A DNA stretch of 64,000 nucleotides, taken from the NCBI GenBank assembly GCA_001603275.1, contig LUYM01000030.1, forward strand, positions 1-64,000, read 5' to 3'. Below, piece by piece: positions 52,508 to 60,390 of the stretch. How positions within the stretch are numbered: position 1 is the first letter of the stretch; every line of letters begins with the position of its first letter. The position numbers were made by a program, and so were the translations under genes. Source of the stretch: Actinomycetales bacterium Actino_02 (GTDB lineage Bacteria; Actinomycetota; Actinomycetes; Propionibacteriales; Propionibacteriaceae). Below the pieces are notes generated by a model. The model was not told the origin of the DNA. It ran no database searches and was given only the letters and a program-made list of their open reading frames with translations.

Positions 52508-53224
52508 CGTGAGGCTCGCGACCTGCCCTAACTTACGGTTACGTAACCATAGGTGTCAATGGTCCACGGCTCCCGATAGGTACCCATTCGTCCCCCGCCA
52601 TCCGAAGTACGGGGACGGTTCCAATACCGTCCACCCAAGCCAGAGGCCAGTCCTGGGGACGGTTCCATTACCGTCCGTACGGCTGCCCACAAACACTCGT
52701 CATCTGCCGGAAGTAAGGTCGCCCCCGGCGCAACCGAAACCGCGGTGGACGGTAACGGAACCGTCCCCACGAAGACGGGTGCGCCTGACCTCAAACCTAA
52801 GTTCGGTCCCGATCCTGCGGGGCTCGCACACCATCCCCAGTTCACACCCGATTTCCGTGCCCAATCCGACAGCTGCGTGAGGCCGGATTGGGTACCAGAC
52901 TCGGTTATCAGTGCCGAGGAATCCAATACGGGCTCCCCGTGCACGTCAGGCCGGGAACTCCAGCTCAAGCTCATCGGGACGTTTCCGCATGCCGCAACCA
53001 CTGGGCTCGGCGGTCCACCCGAGAGCCCGGCGCCCAATTCGACGATTCGAGCCATGCTGATCACGGCCGACGCCACGTCCGGACGGGCCTGCCTGATCCG
53101 CGTCCAAACCGGCGATGGGGCGTCCCAGCCGCTGTCCGGCGGCGTGAGCCTCTCCCTCGGCTAGTCCCGAGAGCGAGGGCTTGGGACGTAACAGGAACCG
53201 TCCCCTTATGTCCCGAACGCCGGC
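52508..53224. other. 717-bp gene-poor region with four dispersed repeats and a long stem-loop
   Basis: Type B repeats lie at 52611-52632, 52655-52676 and 52747-52768, and a type A repeat at 53183-53205. From about 52780 to 53160 the sequence is less GC-rich than its neighbours and has no convincing gene. The open frames crossing it include translated repeat sequence. CCCAATCCG and CGGATTGGG at 52860-52868 and 52884-52892 form a 9-bp perfect stem around a 15-nt loop. This could be a decayed gene or a small structured RNA; I cannot tell which. Confidence 0.5.
52537..52548. promoter_or_regulatory. Perfect 12-bp palindrome GGTTACGTAACC upstream of the dehydrogenase operon
   Basis: The dyad is centred 35 bp upstream of the E1alpha ATG, where a promoter or 5'-UTR operator would be. 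The flanks (TTAC...CATA) continue the symmetry only weakly. It is a candidate binding site for the operon's regulator; no regulator gene is adjacent. Confidence 0.5.
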
Positions 53225-54373
53225 CTAGGCGAGACCAGTGAGGACGGTGGCGAGCAGGACGATCCGGTCGAGCAGCGAGTCGATCAGGATGTGCTCGCTG
53301 ACGGCGTGGGCGCCACCACCGCGAGGGCCGAAGCCGTCCAGAGTCGGGATGCCGAGCGAGCCGGTGGTGTTGGTGTCGGCCGCACCGGCAGCAGGACGTC
53401 CGGGCACCTCGAAGCCGGCCAGCTCACCCACCCGAGCCAGCAAGGCCTTGTCAGCGGCCGATGCCGCCCAGGCCGGGCGCGAGCTGAGCACCTCGAGCTC
53501 GATCGAAGCTCCCGGACGCACCGGCGCCAACCCGTCCAACACGGCCATCACGTCGGCTTCGGCCGCAGCGCTGGCGAACCGAAAGCCGATCAGCGCCTCC
53601 GCGGCACCGGGGACGACATTGGTCCGACCGCCACCACTCACCCCGCCCACGTTCACCAGCACCTCGCCGGGTCGGGCCGCCGACACCCGAGCCACCTCGC
53701 GCCGCAGCACCAACAGCTGATCGACAAGCTCCTCGATCGCCGACACCCCGCTCTCGGGATCGAGTGCGGCGTGCGACTCGCGTCCGACGACCTTCAGCTT
53801 CACCCGGATCGAGCCGAGGCGTCCGACCTTGAGGGCACCGTCCGGGTGCGGCGACTCGAAGCCGAACACCGCCTGGGCGTCGGCGCAGGCCGTCCGCACC
53901 AACGCGGTCGCCGAGCCGGAACCGACCTCCTCGTCGGCGGCGATCAGCACCCGAATCGGCGGGTGCGGCAACTCCAGTGCGGCCAGCGCCCGCACCGCGG
54001 CCAGCATCACCACCAGGCCCGACTTCATGTCGTAGGCCCCGGGCCCGCGCAGCACGCCGTCCACAACAGAGAAGGGCACCGAGCCGGCCAACGTCCCGAT
54101 CGGCCACACCGTGTCGCTATGGCCGAGCAGCAGCACCGGGGAGGTCTGCGCCGAGCCAACCGCCGGCACCTCAATGATCAGATGGCTGCCCGCAGCACTC
54201 GGCTCGATCCGGGTCGCGCCCAGCGGCGCCCAGGCCGCGGCCAGCAGCCCGGCGATCTCCGCACTGGTCGCCAGATCATGGCTCGGGCTCTCCAGCTTGA
54301 TCAGCGCGGCGAGCTCGGTGAGCAGCGCCTGCTCGTCCAGCTGTTCGCGGATCCGATCCATGCTCTGCTCCAT
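53225..54373 (-). CDS. M20 family metallopeptidase (carboxypeptidase G2-like deacylase)
   Basis: The 382-residue zinc hydrolase has VLLLGHSDTVWPIGTL (first metal His and catalytic Asp), GPGAYDMKSGLVVML (bridging Asp), AADEEVGSGSATALV (catalytic Glu pair), GFESPHPDGALKVGR and a C-terminal GGGAHAVSEHI histidine. This set and the dimerisation domain fit the CPG2/ArgE group, which removes N-acyl or glutamate groups. AGGAGGT precedes the ATG at 54373. It is divergent from a GNAT-SIS-NSAR-aminotransferase operon, so it may hydrolyse the N-succinyl-L-amino acids made there. Confidence 0.92.
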   Translation of the reverse strand: MEQSMDRIREQLDEQALLTELAALIKLESPSHDLATSAEIAGLLAAAWAPLGATRIEPSAAGSHLIIEVPAVGSAQTSPVLLLGHSDTVWPIGTLAGSVPFSVVDGVLRGPGAYDMKSGLVVMLAAVRALAALELPHPPIRVLIAADEEVGSGSATALVRTACADAQAVFGFESPHPDGALKVGRLGSIRVKLKVVGRESHAALDPESGVSAIEELVDQLLVLRREVARVSAARPGEVLVNVGGVSGGGRTNVVPGAAEALIGFRFASAAAEADVMAVLDGLAPVRPGASIELEVLSSRPAWAASAADKALLARVGELAGFEVPGRPAAGAADTNTTGSLGIPTLDGFGPRGGGAHAVSEHILIDSLLDRIVLLATVLTGLA

Positions 54374-54466
54374 CAGAAGACCTCCTGTGTCTTACGTACC
54401 CTATCTTCTGCCCGGCAACACTGTCTCTCCCTGCGAGAAAGCCAGGCCTGACAAAGATACGAAACC

Positions 54467-54472
54467 TATAGT
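54467..54472 (+). promoter_or_regulatory. -10-like TATAGT for a leaderless GNAT transcript
   Basis: TATAGT lies 6 bases before the GNAT ATG, with no Shine-Dalgarno sequence between them, as expected for a leaderless mRNA. The 105-bp gap is shared with the divergent M20 gene. Confidence 0.5.
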
Positions 54473-54478
54473 TCAACC

Positions 54479-55210
54479 ATGAGCAACCACGGCGACCTGC
54501 ACGTCGGCCCGCTGACGGCCACCGCAGATCTGACCAACGCCTCGCAGCTGTACCGGGACGTCTTCGGCTACACCAAGCCCGAGGCCAGCCTGAACCCGCG
54601 GCTGCTGAAGGCGCTGGCCGCTAACGGCGGCTCGATGGTTGGCGCCTGGAAGGCGTCCGGCGAGCTGGTCGCCTTCGGCTACGGCTTCGTCGGCCATGCC
54701 GGCGGCGAGACCTACTTCTACTCGCAGGCCGTCGTGGTCGCGGACGGCCTGCAAGGCGCCGGACTGGGCCGGCGGATCAAGCAGGAGCAGCGTCGACTGG
54801 CTCTGGCCGACGGACTGCACCGGATGCGCTGGGCCTACAACCCGGTGCTGTCCCGCAACGCCCACTTCAACCTGTCGGTCCTCGGTGCGGTCGGACGCTG
54901 GTTCGTCCCCGACTGCTACGGCGACGGCGAATCCCGGATGGTCGTCGACTGGGACCTTAACCAAACCCACCCCCACCCCACCCCCCACGCCTGGGCCGAA
55001 TACGGCGCCGCCGACTGGGGCCAGGCCGACCGTCGTGACCGGCTGGCCGCCGTCCCCGTCCCGGTGCACCGCGACCAGGTGACCCCGGCGGTGAACGCCG
55101 CCCTGGACGAGTCGTTCACCGCGATCCTGGCCGACGGCCTGGTTGCGGTCGCCTGCGACCGGCAGGATCACCAGACGTCGGTCTATCTGTTCGCGGAGGC
55201 CGGCCGATGA
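54479..55210 (+). CDS. GNAT acyltransferase (COG3375-like; candidate amino acid N-succinyltransferase)
   Basis: The 243-residue protein has the GNAT acyl-CoA-binding loop AVVVADGLQGAGLGRRIKQEQRRLAL (about residues 84-109) and conserved WAYNPVLSRNAHFNLSVLGAVGRWFVPDCYG, the signature of COG3375-type GNATs often found beside enolase-superfamily racemases. In the known N-succinylamino acid racemase pathway such an enzyme succinylates a D-amino acid. Its stop overlaps the next start (ATGA). Acyl-donor specificity is inferred only from context. Confidence 0.85.
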   Translation: MSNHGDLHVGPLTATADLTNASQLYRDVFGYTKPEASLNPRLLKALAANGGSMVGAWKASGELVAFGYGFVGHAGGETYFYSQAVVVADGLQGAGLGRRIKQEQRRLALADGLHRMRWAYNPVLSRNAHFNLSVLGAVGRWFVPDCYGDGESRMVVDWDLNQTHPHPTPHAWAEYGAADWGQADRRDRLAAVPVPVHRDQVTPAVNAALDESFTAILADGLVAVACDRQDHQTSVYLFAEAGR

Positions 55211-55896
55211 GCCAGCCCCGACAGCCCGTGCAGAACCCCAAGCACGAACAGAACCGGACGCTGCGCAGCCCCGGCGAGCGCTACCAGGCCCGGATGGAGT
55301 CGACCTCCTCGGCCACCCTGCAAGCCCGGCTGATCGCCTCCGAGTTGGAGAACCTCACCGAGGTCTTCGAGCGGCTCAGCTGTGACGGAAGTCTGCGCCG
55401 CGCGGCCGCCCTCACCGTGGCGGCCCGACGCCGGTTCGTGATCGGAGCCGGCAAGAGCCACGCCTACGCCAGCCTGCTGGCCAGCGACCTCTCAGCGGCG
55501 GTCGCCCAGGTCAGCCTGGTGGACGATTCCAGCCTGAGCACCCTGGATCTGCTCAGCGACGTCCGCGAATCCGACGTGCTGATCGCCTTCTCGTTCCGCC
55601 GCTACCGACGGACCACCATCGAGGTGGCCAGGGAGTTTGCCGCCGCGGGCGGCACCGTGATCGCCATCACCGACGACGCGTCCGCCCCGCTCGGGCGCTA
55701 TGCGCACGAGGTGGTCGAGGTCGGCACCGACTCGGCCTCCTACGCCGACTCCCCCACCGCCGTGGCGGCCACGATCCACCTGCTGGCTACCCTGACCACG
55801 GCCAGCGCCAAGGGCGCCCGACGCCGCTTCGCTGACCGGGACCGGATCTCGGCATCGCTGGGCATCTACCTCGACGAGAGCGAGACCGCCGAATGA
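55207..55896 (+). CDS. SIS-domain protein without an HTH domain
   Basis: The 229-residue protein contains a sugar-isomerase (SIS) domain: FVIGAGKSHAYASLLASDLSAAVAQVSLVDDSSLSTLDLLSDVRESDVLIAFSFRRYRRTTIEVAREFAAAGGTVIAITDDASAPLGRYAHEVVEVG. It resembles the sugar-phosphate-sensing half of RpiR/MurR regulators, but the N-terminal 60 residues are not an obvious HTH_6 domain. It overlaps both neighbours by 4 nt, so it belongs functionally to the racemase cluster. Whether it is an enzyme or a sensor is unknown. Confidence 0.8.
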   Translation: MSQPRQPVQNPKHEQNRTLRSPGERYQARMESTSSATLQARLIASELENLTEVFERLSCDGSLRRAAALTVAARRRFVIGAGKSHAYASLLASDLSAAVAQVSLVDDSSLSTLDLLSDVRESDVLIAFSFRRYRRTTIEVAREFAAAGGTVIAITDDASAPLGRYAHEVVEVGTDSASYADSPTAVAATIHLLATLTTASAKGARRRFADRDRISASLGIYLDESETAE

Positions 55897-57011
55897 GAGT
55901 CGTTGCTGCCGCGCTGCACACCGTCCGGCTGCCGCTGGTGCACGAGTTCCAGACCAGCTCGCACGCCAAGCGGCACCTGGATCACATCCTGGTGCAGCTC
56001 ACCGACGAATCCGGGGCGGTCGGTTGGGGCGAAATCGCGTCCGCCTCGCACCCGTTCTACGGCGCCGAGACCGTCGAGACCGCCACCCTGATCGCCGAGC
56101 GCTACCTGCTACCGTCGCTGATCGGCAAGCAGTGGACGCACCCGGCCGAGGCGGCCCGATTGTGGGCCAAGGTGCGCGGAAACGAGTTCGCCAAGGCCGG
56201 CGTCGACATGGCCTGCTGGACGCTGTTTGCCCAAGTCAGCGACCAGTCGCTGGCCTCGGCCCTTGGCGGAACCCGGGATCGGGCGGCCACCGGGGTGTCG
56301 CTGGGCATCGAGCCCACCATCGACGCGCTGGTCGAGCAGGTCGGTGCCCAGATCGAGGCCGGCTACCGCCGAGTGAAGCTGAAGATCGCTCCCGGCTGGG
56401 ATGTCGAGCCGGTCAAGGCCGTCCGGGCCACCTTCGGCGACCACGATCTGCACGTCGACGCCAACGGCGCCTACCCCGCCGATGAGGCCTCGTTCGCGAT
56501 CATGCGTGAGCTCGACCGCTACCAGCTGACCATGATCGAGCAGCCGTTCGCGCCCAGGAACTTCGTCAGTCACGCGCGGCTGCAGGCCCAGCTGGCCACC
56601 GCGGTCTGTCTGGACGAGGCCGTCGAGACCCTGGACGACCTGGCCACCATGATCGAGCTCAAGGCCGGACGAATCCTGAACATCAAGGTCTCTCGGATGG
56701 GCGGGCTCACCAACGCCGTCGCAGCCCACGACCGGGCCACCGCCGCCGGCATTGGCGTCTGGTGCGGCGGTATGCACGAGTTCGGCATCGGCCGGGCAGC
56801 GAACGTTGCGCTGTGTTCGCTGCCCGGCTTCGAGCTGCCGTCGGATGTCTCCGGCTCGGCCAAGTACTACGCCCGCGACGTGATCGTCCCGGTGGTCGAA
56901 ACCACCGCCGACGGCTATGTCGTGATCCCCACCCAACCCGGCCTCGGGTTCGACGTCGACTCCGAATGGGTCGCCGCCAACACCTTGGCCACCAGCCAGA
57001 TAGAGGAATGA
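55893..57011 (+). CDS. Enolase-superfamily o-succinylbenzoate synthase / N-succinylamino acid racemase
   Basis: In the 372-residue MLE-subgroup enzyme, the KxK acid-base motif lies in RRVKLKIAPGWD (near residue 165). Metal ligands are in HVDANGAY (Asp), MIEQPF (Glu) and AVCLDEAVE (Asp), and the opposite-face Lys in LNIKVSRMGG. The family catalyses OSB synthesis in menaquinone formation and/or racemises N-succinylamino acids. Here no menaquinone genes are nearby. Instead, an M20 hydrolase, a GNAT and an aminotransferase are, so racemase activity is the better guess. It overlaps the SIS gene (ATGA) and the aminotransferase start region. Confidence 0.9.
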   Translation: MRVVAAALHTVRLPLVHEFQTSSHAKRHLDHILVQLTDESGAVGWGEIASASHPFYGAETVETATLIAERYLLPSLIGKQWTHPAEAARLWAKVRGNEFAKAGVDMACWTLFAQVSDQSLASALGGTRDRAATGVSLGIEPTIDALVEQVGAQIEAGYRRVKLKIAPGWDVEPVKAVRATFGDHDLHVDANGAYPADEASFAIMRELDRYQLTMIEQPFAPRNFVSHARLQAQLATAVCLDEAVETLDDLATMIELKAGRILNIKVSRMGGLTNAVAAHDRATAAGIGVWCGGMHEFGIGRAANVALCSLPGFELPSDVSGSAKYYARDVIVPVVETTADGYVVIPTQPGLGFDVDSEWVAANTLATSQIEE

Positions 57012-57013
57012 GC

Positions 57014-57895
57014 ATGTCCGCCTGCATCATCGTCAGCCCTGTCGAGGCGTCCGCTGGAGCGGAACTGGCCTCCCGACTGCATGTCGTTGATCCGTCCCAG
57101 CCGCAGGTTTCCGTCCTCGATCTGGGTGTGACCAGGGGCGACGGCATCTTCGAGGTGCTCGGCGTGATCAACGGCAAGCCGCAGGCCGTGGACGCCCACC
57201 TGCGCCGCCTCGGCGTCTCGGCGGCCATGCTCGACCTGCCGAAGCTCGATCTGGAGGCGATCCGGGCCGCGATCTACCAGGTCGTCGAGCTGTCGGAGAA
57301 GCATGACGAGTTCTCGGTGAAGGTGATCGTCACCCGCGGCATCGAAGGCTCCGGGGTGGCTACCGCCTGGGTGCTGTCCTTCAAGGCGCCGGACGACTTC
57401 GCCGCCGAGCGGGCCGATGGGGTCAAGGTCGTCCTGCTCGACCGCGGCTACCCGCACGACATCGCGGCCCGGGCTCCGTGGCTGCTGGCCGGGGCCAAGA
57501 CCTTGTCCTACGCGGTGAACAAGGCGGTGCTGCGCGAGGCCGCCCGCCGCGGCGCGGACGATGTGGTGTTCACCAGCTCCGACGGCTACCTGCTCGAGGG
57601 CCCCAGCGCCAGCCTGATCCTGAAGTTCGGCAACAAGATCTGGACCCCCGCCACCGCGCAGGGGATTCTGCCCGGCACCACCCAAGGCGCGGCCTTCGAG
57701 TACTTCTCCGACGCCGGCTTCGCCACCGCCCAGGTGCTGCTGCGCACCGAGCAGTTGTGGGACGCAGACGCCGCCTGGCTGACCTCGTCCGGCCGGATGC
57801 TGGTGCCGATCTGCGAGGTGGACGGGCGTCCGATCCCGGTCGACCATGCCCTCACCGAGGCCGGCAACGCCGCCCTGCTGGCCCGGACGAACTGA
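57014..57895 (+). CDS. Class IV (fold type IV) PLP aminotransferase / lyase
   Basis: The 293-residue protein has the class IV layout: LDLGVTRGDGIFEVLGVINGKPQAVDAHLRRL, PLP-lysine region [47 protein letters not shown], and GILPGTTQGAAF. This group includes branched-chain and D-amino acid aminotransferases and aminodeoxychorismate lyase. In this cluster a D-amino acid role is plausible. AGAGGA at 57002-57007 favours ATG 57014; ATG 57008, which overlaps the racemase stop, is the alternative. Confidence 0.88.
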   Translation: MSACIIVSPVEASAGAELASRLHVVDPSQPQVSVLDLGVTRGDGIFEVLGVINGKPQAVDAHLRRLGVSAAMLDLPKLDLEAIRAAIYQVVELSEKHDEFSVKVIVTRGIEGSGVATAWVLSFKAPDDFAAERADGVKVVLLDRGYPHDIAARAPWLLAGAKTLSYAVNKAVLREAARRGADDVVFTSSDGYLLEGPSASLILKFGNKIWTPATAQGILPGTTQGAAFEYFSDAGFATAQVLLRTEQLWDADAAWLTSSGRMLVPICEVDGRPIPVDHALTEAGNAALLARTN

Positions 57896-57919
57896 CTCGA
57901 ACCCTCCCCCCGGACGAAA

Positions 57920-57942
57920 GGGGACGGTTCCTGTTACGTCCC
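57920..57942 (-). repeat. Type A repeat between convergent genes
   Basis: A single GGGGACGG-first type A element lies in the 69-bp gap between the convergent aminotransferase and PIG-V-like genes. This is the last copy in the window; the final 6 kb contains none. Confidence 0.88.
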
Positions 57943-57964
57943 AGTTTCTCGTCGCTGGGCCGGA

Positions 57965-59026
57965 TCACCCGGCCCAGCGTCCGGTGAAGAACAGCCAGGC
58001 CCACAGCCCCTGCAGGGCCAACGCCAGCAGGGCCAGCGCACCCAGCATCGCCGCCCGCCAGGGACGAGGCTTGGTCCGACCGGCCAGGCCGCGGCCCAGG
58101 TCGATCCACAGCGGGAACCACAACAGCGTGGCCCGGGTCACGCTCATGAACCAGTACGAGATCGAGAACGCGAGCACCTGGACGCCCACCCAGGCGGCCT
58201 CGGCCCAGCGCCGCTTCCACATCGCGAAGATCGTCACCACCAGGCCGATCGCCATAGCCACCAGCTCGGCCCGGAACAGCCAGCCCCATTCGGGGTAGGC
58301 GGCGTAGGCGCCGGGAGCTGCTGCGTCCAGGGTGTGCTGAAGAGCCACCCACGGCCAGGTGAGTCCCCGGGCCCAGCCGGTGGCCTGCGCGGTGTACCAG
58401 GCCGTCCAGCTGCCGGTGAGCTGCCACAAGAACGTCGCGTACCCGGCCACCACCGCACTCGGCACCAGCAACCAGGCCAGCCGCGACCAGCGACGTCCCC
58501 CCTGGCTCCAGGCGAGGACGGCCAGGGCGAAGATCAAGAACACCCCAGACACCCGCACCGAGGCCGCCACCGCGGCCAGGGCCGCCGCCGGCCACCACTG
58601 CTTGGCCAGCGCCCGATCCCAGGCCCAGAAGGCCGCCGCACAGAACAACGACTCGGTATAGGGCACCACGGTGAAGATCGCCGTCGGAGCCAGCAGCCAG
58701 GCGATCGCGGCCGGCGCGCCGCCAAGCCGGTACAACGCCCACGCGGCCAACCCGGACGCCACCAGCGCCAGCAACACCCCACCCAGCCAGGCCGGCAGCC
58801 CGGTCAGCGACACCAGTCGCAGCAGCAACGGCCAACCCGGGAAGAAGGCGACGTCACTGCCGTGATAGCCACGCTCCGCGATCGCCACGAAGTGCTCGAC
58901 ATCCCAGTTGCTGAACATCTGGGGCAGGGTGCGGCCCTGGGTCACCGCGAGGTACAGCGCGACCAGCAAGATCACCAGCCGGCTGCCCAACCAGGTCTGG
59001 ACGACCAGCCGCGCGTCCGACTTCAC
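57965..59026 (-). CDS. PIG-V-like membrane mannosyltransferase (GT-C)
   Basis: The 353-residue protein has about nine membrane helices. The first loop, SNWDVEHFVAIAERGYHGSDVAFFPGWPLLLRLVSL, matches the WDxxH(Y/F) catalytic motif of PIG-V/GPI mannosyltransferase II-like enzymes, which use polyprenyl-phosphomannose. APTAIFTVVPYTESLFCAAAFWAW is the second conserved loop. Its ATG overlaps the preceding stop (ATGA). It probably acts at the outer face of the membrane in cell-envelope mannosylation. Confidence 0.85.
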   Translation of the reverse strand: MKSDARLVVQTWLGSRLVILLVALYLAVTQGRTLPQMFSNWDVEHFVAIAERGYHGSDVAFFPGWPLLLRLVSLTGLPAWLGGVLLALVASGLAAWALYRLGGAPAAIAWLLAPTAIFTVVPYTESLFCAAAFWAWDRALAKQWWPAAALAAVAASVRVSGVFLIFALAVLAWSQGGRRWSRLAWLLVPSAVVAGYATFLWQLTGSWTAWYTAQATGWARGLTWPWVALQHTLDAAAPGAYAAYPEWGWLFRAELVAMAIGLVVTIFAMWKRRWAEAAWVGVQVLAFSISYWFMSVTRATLLWFPLWIDLGRGLAGRTKPRPWRAAMLGALALLALALQGLWAWLFFTGRWAG

Positions 59027-60372
59027 CGTCGGTCGAACGCATCACGCAGGGCTACCACCCAGGATGCGTCCGGCGCCTCGTTGAAGACGCCGCCGTCCGG
59101 CTCGTCCGCACCGTCGGCCCGAATCGGGTCATGCTGCGGGGCCACGATGTCGCGGACGACGCGAGCACAGAGCCACAGCGTCACCCCGATCCGCAGCACC
59201 ACGGCGGCCCAGTAGAGCCGGTCCTGCTGCGTCCCGGTGTCCAGCACGCCACCCAGGTGCGCCCAGATCGCCACCCAGTAGAGCGTCTCAGCAACCGTGA
59301 AGGCGCCCCACTCCAGCCACTTCGGACGGGCCAGCACCAACAGCGGCAGCAGCCACAGCACGTACTGCGGCGAGTAGACCTTGTTGACCATCAGGAACAG
59401 CGCGACCATCAGGAATGCCCCTTGCGCCAGCCGGGCTCGGCGGCGGCTGAGCAGCAGCAGCCCGCACAGCAGGCTGGTGCCGAGCACCAGCAGTGCGCCT
59501 TCGGCCCAGGACACGTCGGCCAGATCGAATCCGGCCAGCTTCAGGACGTACCAGATCGAGCCGAGGTCACCACCCCGCTCGGCGTTGAACTTCCAGAACT
59601 GCCACCAGCCGTCCGGTGTGGCCAGATAGACCGGAAGGTTGGCCAGCACCCAGGCGACCGCCGTGGCCGCGACGGTCTGAGTGACCTGGCGGTACTTCCC
59701 GGTACGGGCCCCGAGCACCACCAGCGGCACCAGCAGCAAGAGCGGATACAGCTTGGCCGCGATGCCCAGACCAAGCCAGACCCCGGTCCAGATCGGTTTG
59801 TTCCGAGCCCAGGAGAGCAGCGCCAGCGCGGTCAGGGCGATCACCAGGGCGTCCCAGTTGATCAAGCCTGCGGTGACGATGGCCGGGCTGGCCGCGATCA
59901 TCATGGCGTCCCACGGACGTCCCATTCGCAGGTGCGTGCGCACCAGCAGGACGAACAGGGCGAAGATCAGGAAGGCCGTCGAGCCGAAGAAGATCAAAGT
60001 GGCCGTCGTCACGTCGGCCGAGGACAGGCCGGGCTCGCTACGTCCCCCCAACAGCAGGACGATTCGGCGGCCGAGCTCCATGAAGTAGCCGGTGAGTACC
60101 GGGTACTCGACTTGGCTGTCCAGGTACGGGATCTGGCCGTCCTTCAGGCCGCGCCAGTAGTACAGGACGCTGATGTCGGAGTAGCACATGCTCGGCCACA
60201 GGTTGTTCGCCCCGGACAGGCAGGGCAGCTGCCGAATCATCAGCAGCAGGTAGTTCAGGGTGAGCGCCAGGTACGTCCAGGGCGCCGGACGAAGCCAGAC
60301 CCCACCCGGTGCGGCATGGTCACCCAATGGACCACCGAGCATGCGATCGATGGTCGGCACCGGATTGCTCAC
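59023..60372 (-). CDS. GT87/DUF2029-type membrane glycosyltransferase
   Basis: The 449-residue protein has about 11 membrane helices. CYSDISVLYYWRGLKDGQIPYLDSQVEYPVLTGYFMELGR is the periplasmic loop with the acidic pair and YP of GT87/DUF2029 (PimE-like) transferases, and GLGIAAKLYPLLLLVPLVVLGARTGKYRQ follows. Such enzymes move mannose or arabinose from polyprenyl-phosphate donors. It is coupled to the PIG-V-like gene by a 4-nt overlap and lies 18 bp downstream of the PBP gene, so the three may be one transcript. Confidence 0.82.
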   Translation of the reverse strand: MSNPVPTIDRMLGGPLGDHAAPGGVWLRPAPWTYLALTLNYLLLMIRQLPCLSGANNLWPSMCYSDISVLYYWRGLKDGQIPYLDSQVEYPVLTGYFMELGRRIVLLLGGRSEPGLSSADVTTATLIFFGSTAFLIFALFVLLVRTHLRMGRPWDAMMIAASPAIVTAGLINWDALVIALTALALLSWARNKPIWTGVWLGLGIAAKLYPLLLLVPLVVLGARTGKYRQVTQTVAATAVAWVLANLPVYLATPDGWWQFWKFNAERGGDLGSIWYVLKLAGFDLADVSWAEGALLVLGTSLLCGLLLLSRRRARLAQGAFLMVALFLMVNKVYSPQYVLWLLPLLVLARPKWLEWGAFTVAETLYWVAIWAHLGGVLDTGTQQDRLYWAAVVLRIGVTLWLCARVVRDIVAPQHDPIRADGADEPDGGVFNEAPDASWVVALRDAFDRR

Positions 60373-60390
60373 CCAGCGATCCTACGGTCC

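Noticed and set aside
52528-53076. A 182-residue minus-strand frame (and a 139-residue plus-strand frame at 52745-53164) in the gap upstream of the E1alpha gene
   Set aside because: Both translate type B repeats into peptides such as VGTVPLPS and MEPSP, and neither has a ribosome binding site or recognisable domain.
55893-57011. Firm assignment as menC (menaquinone synthesis)
   Set aside because: No other men genes are nearby, and the neighbours fit an N-succinylamino acid racemase pathway better, so both activities are left open.
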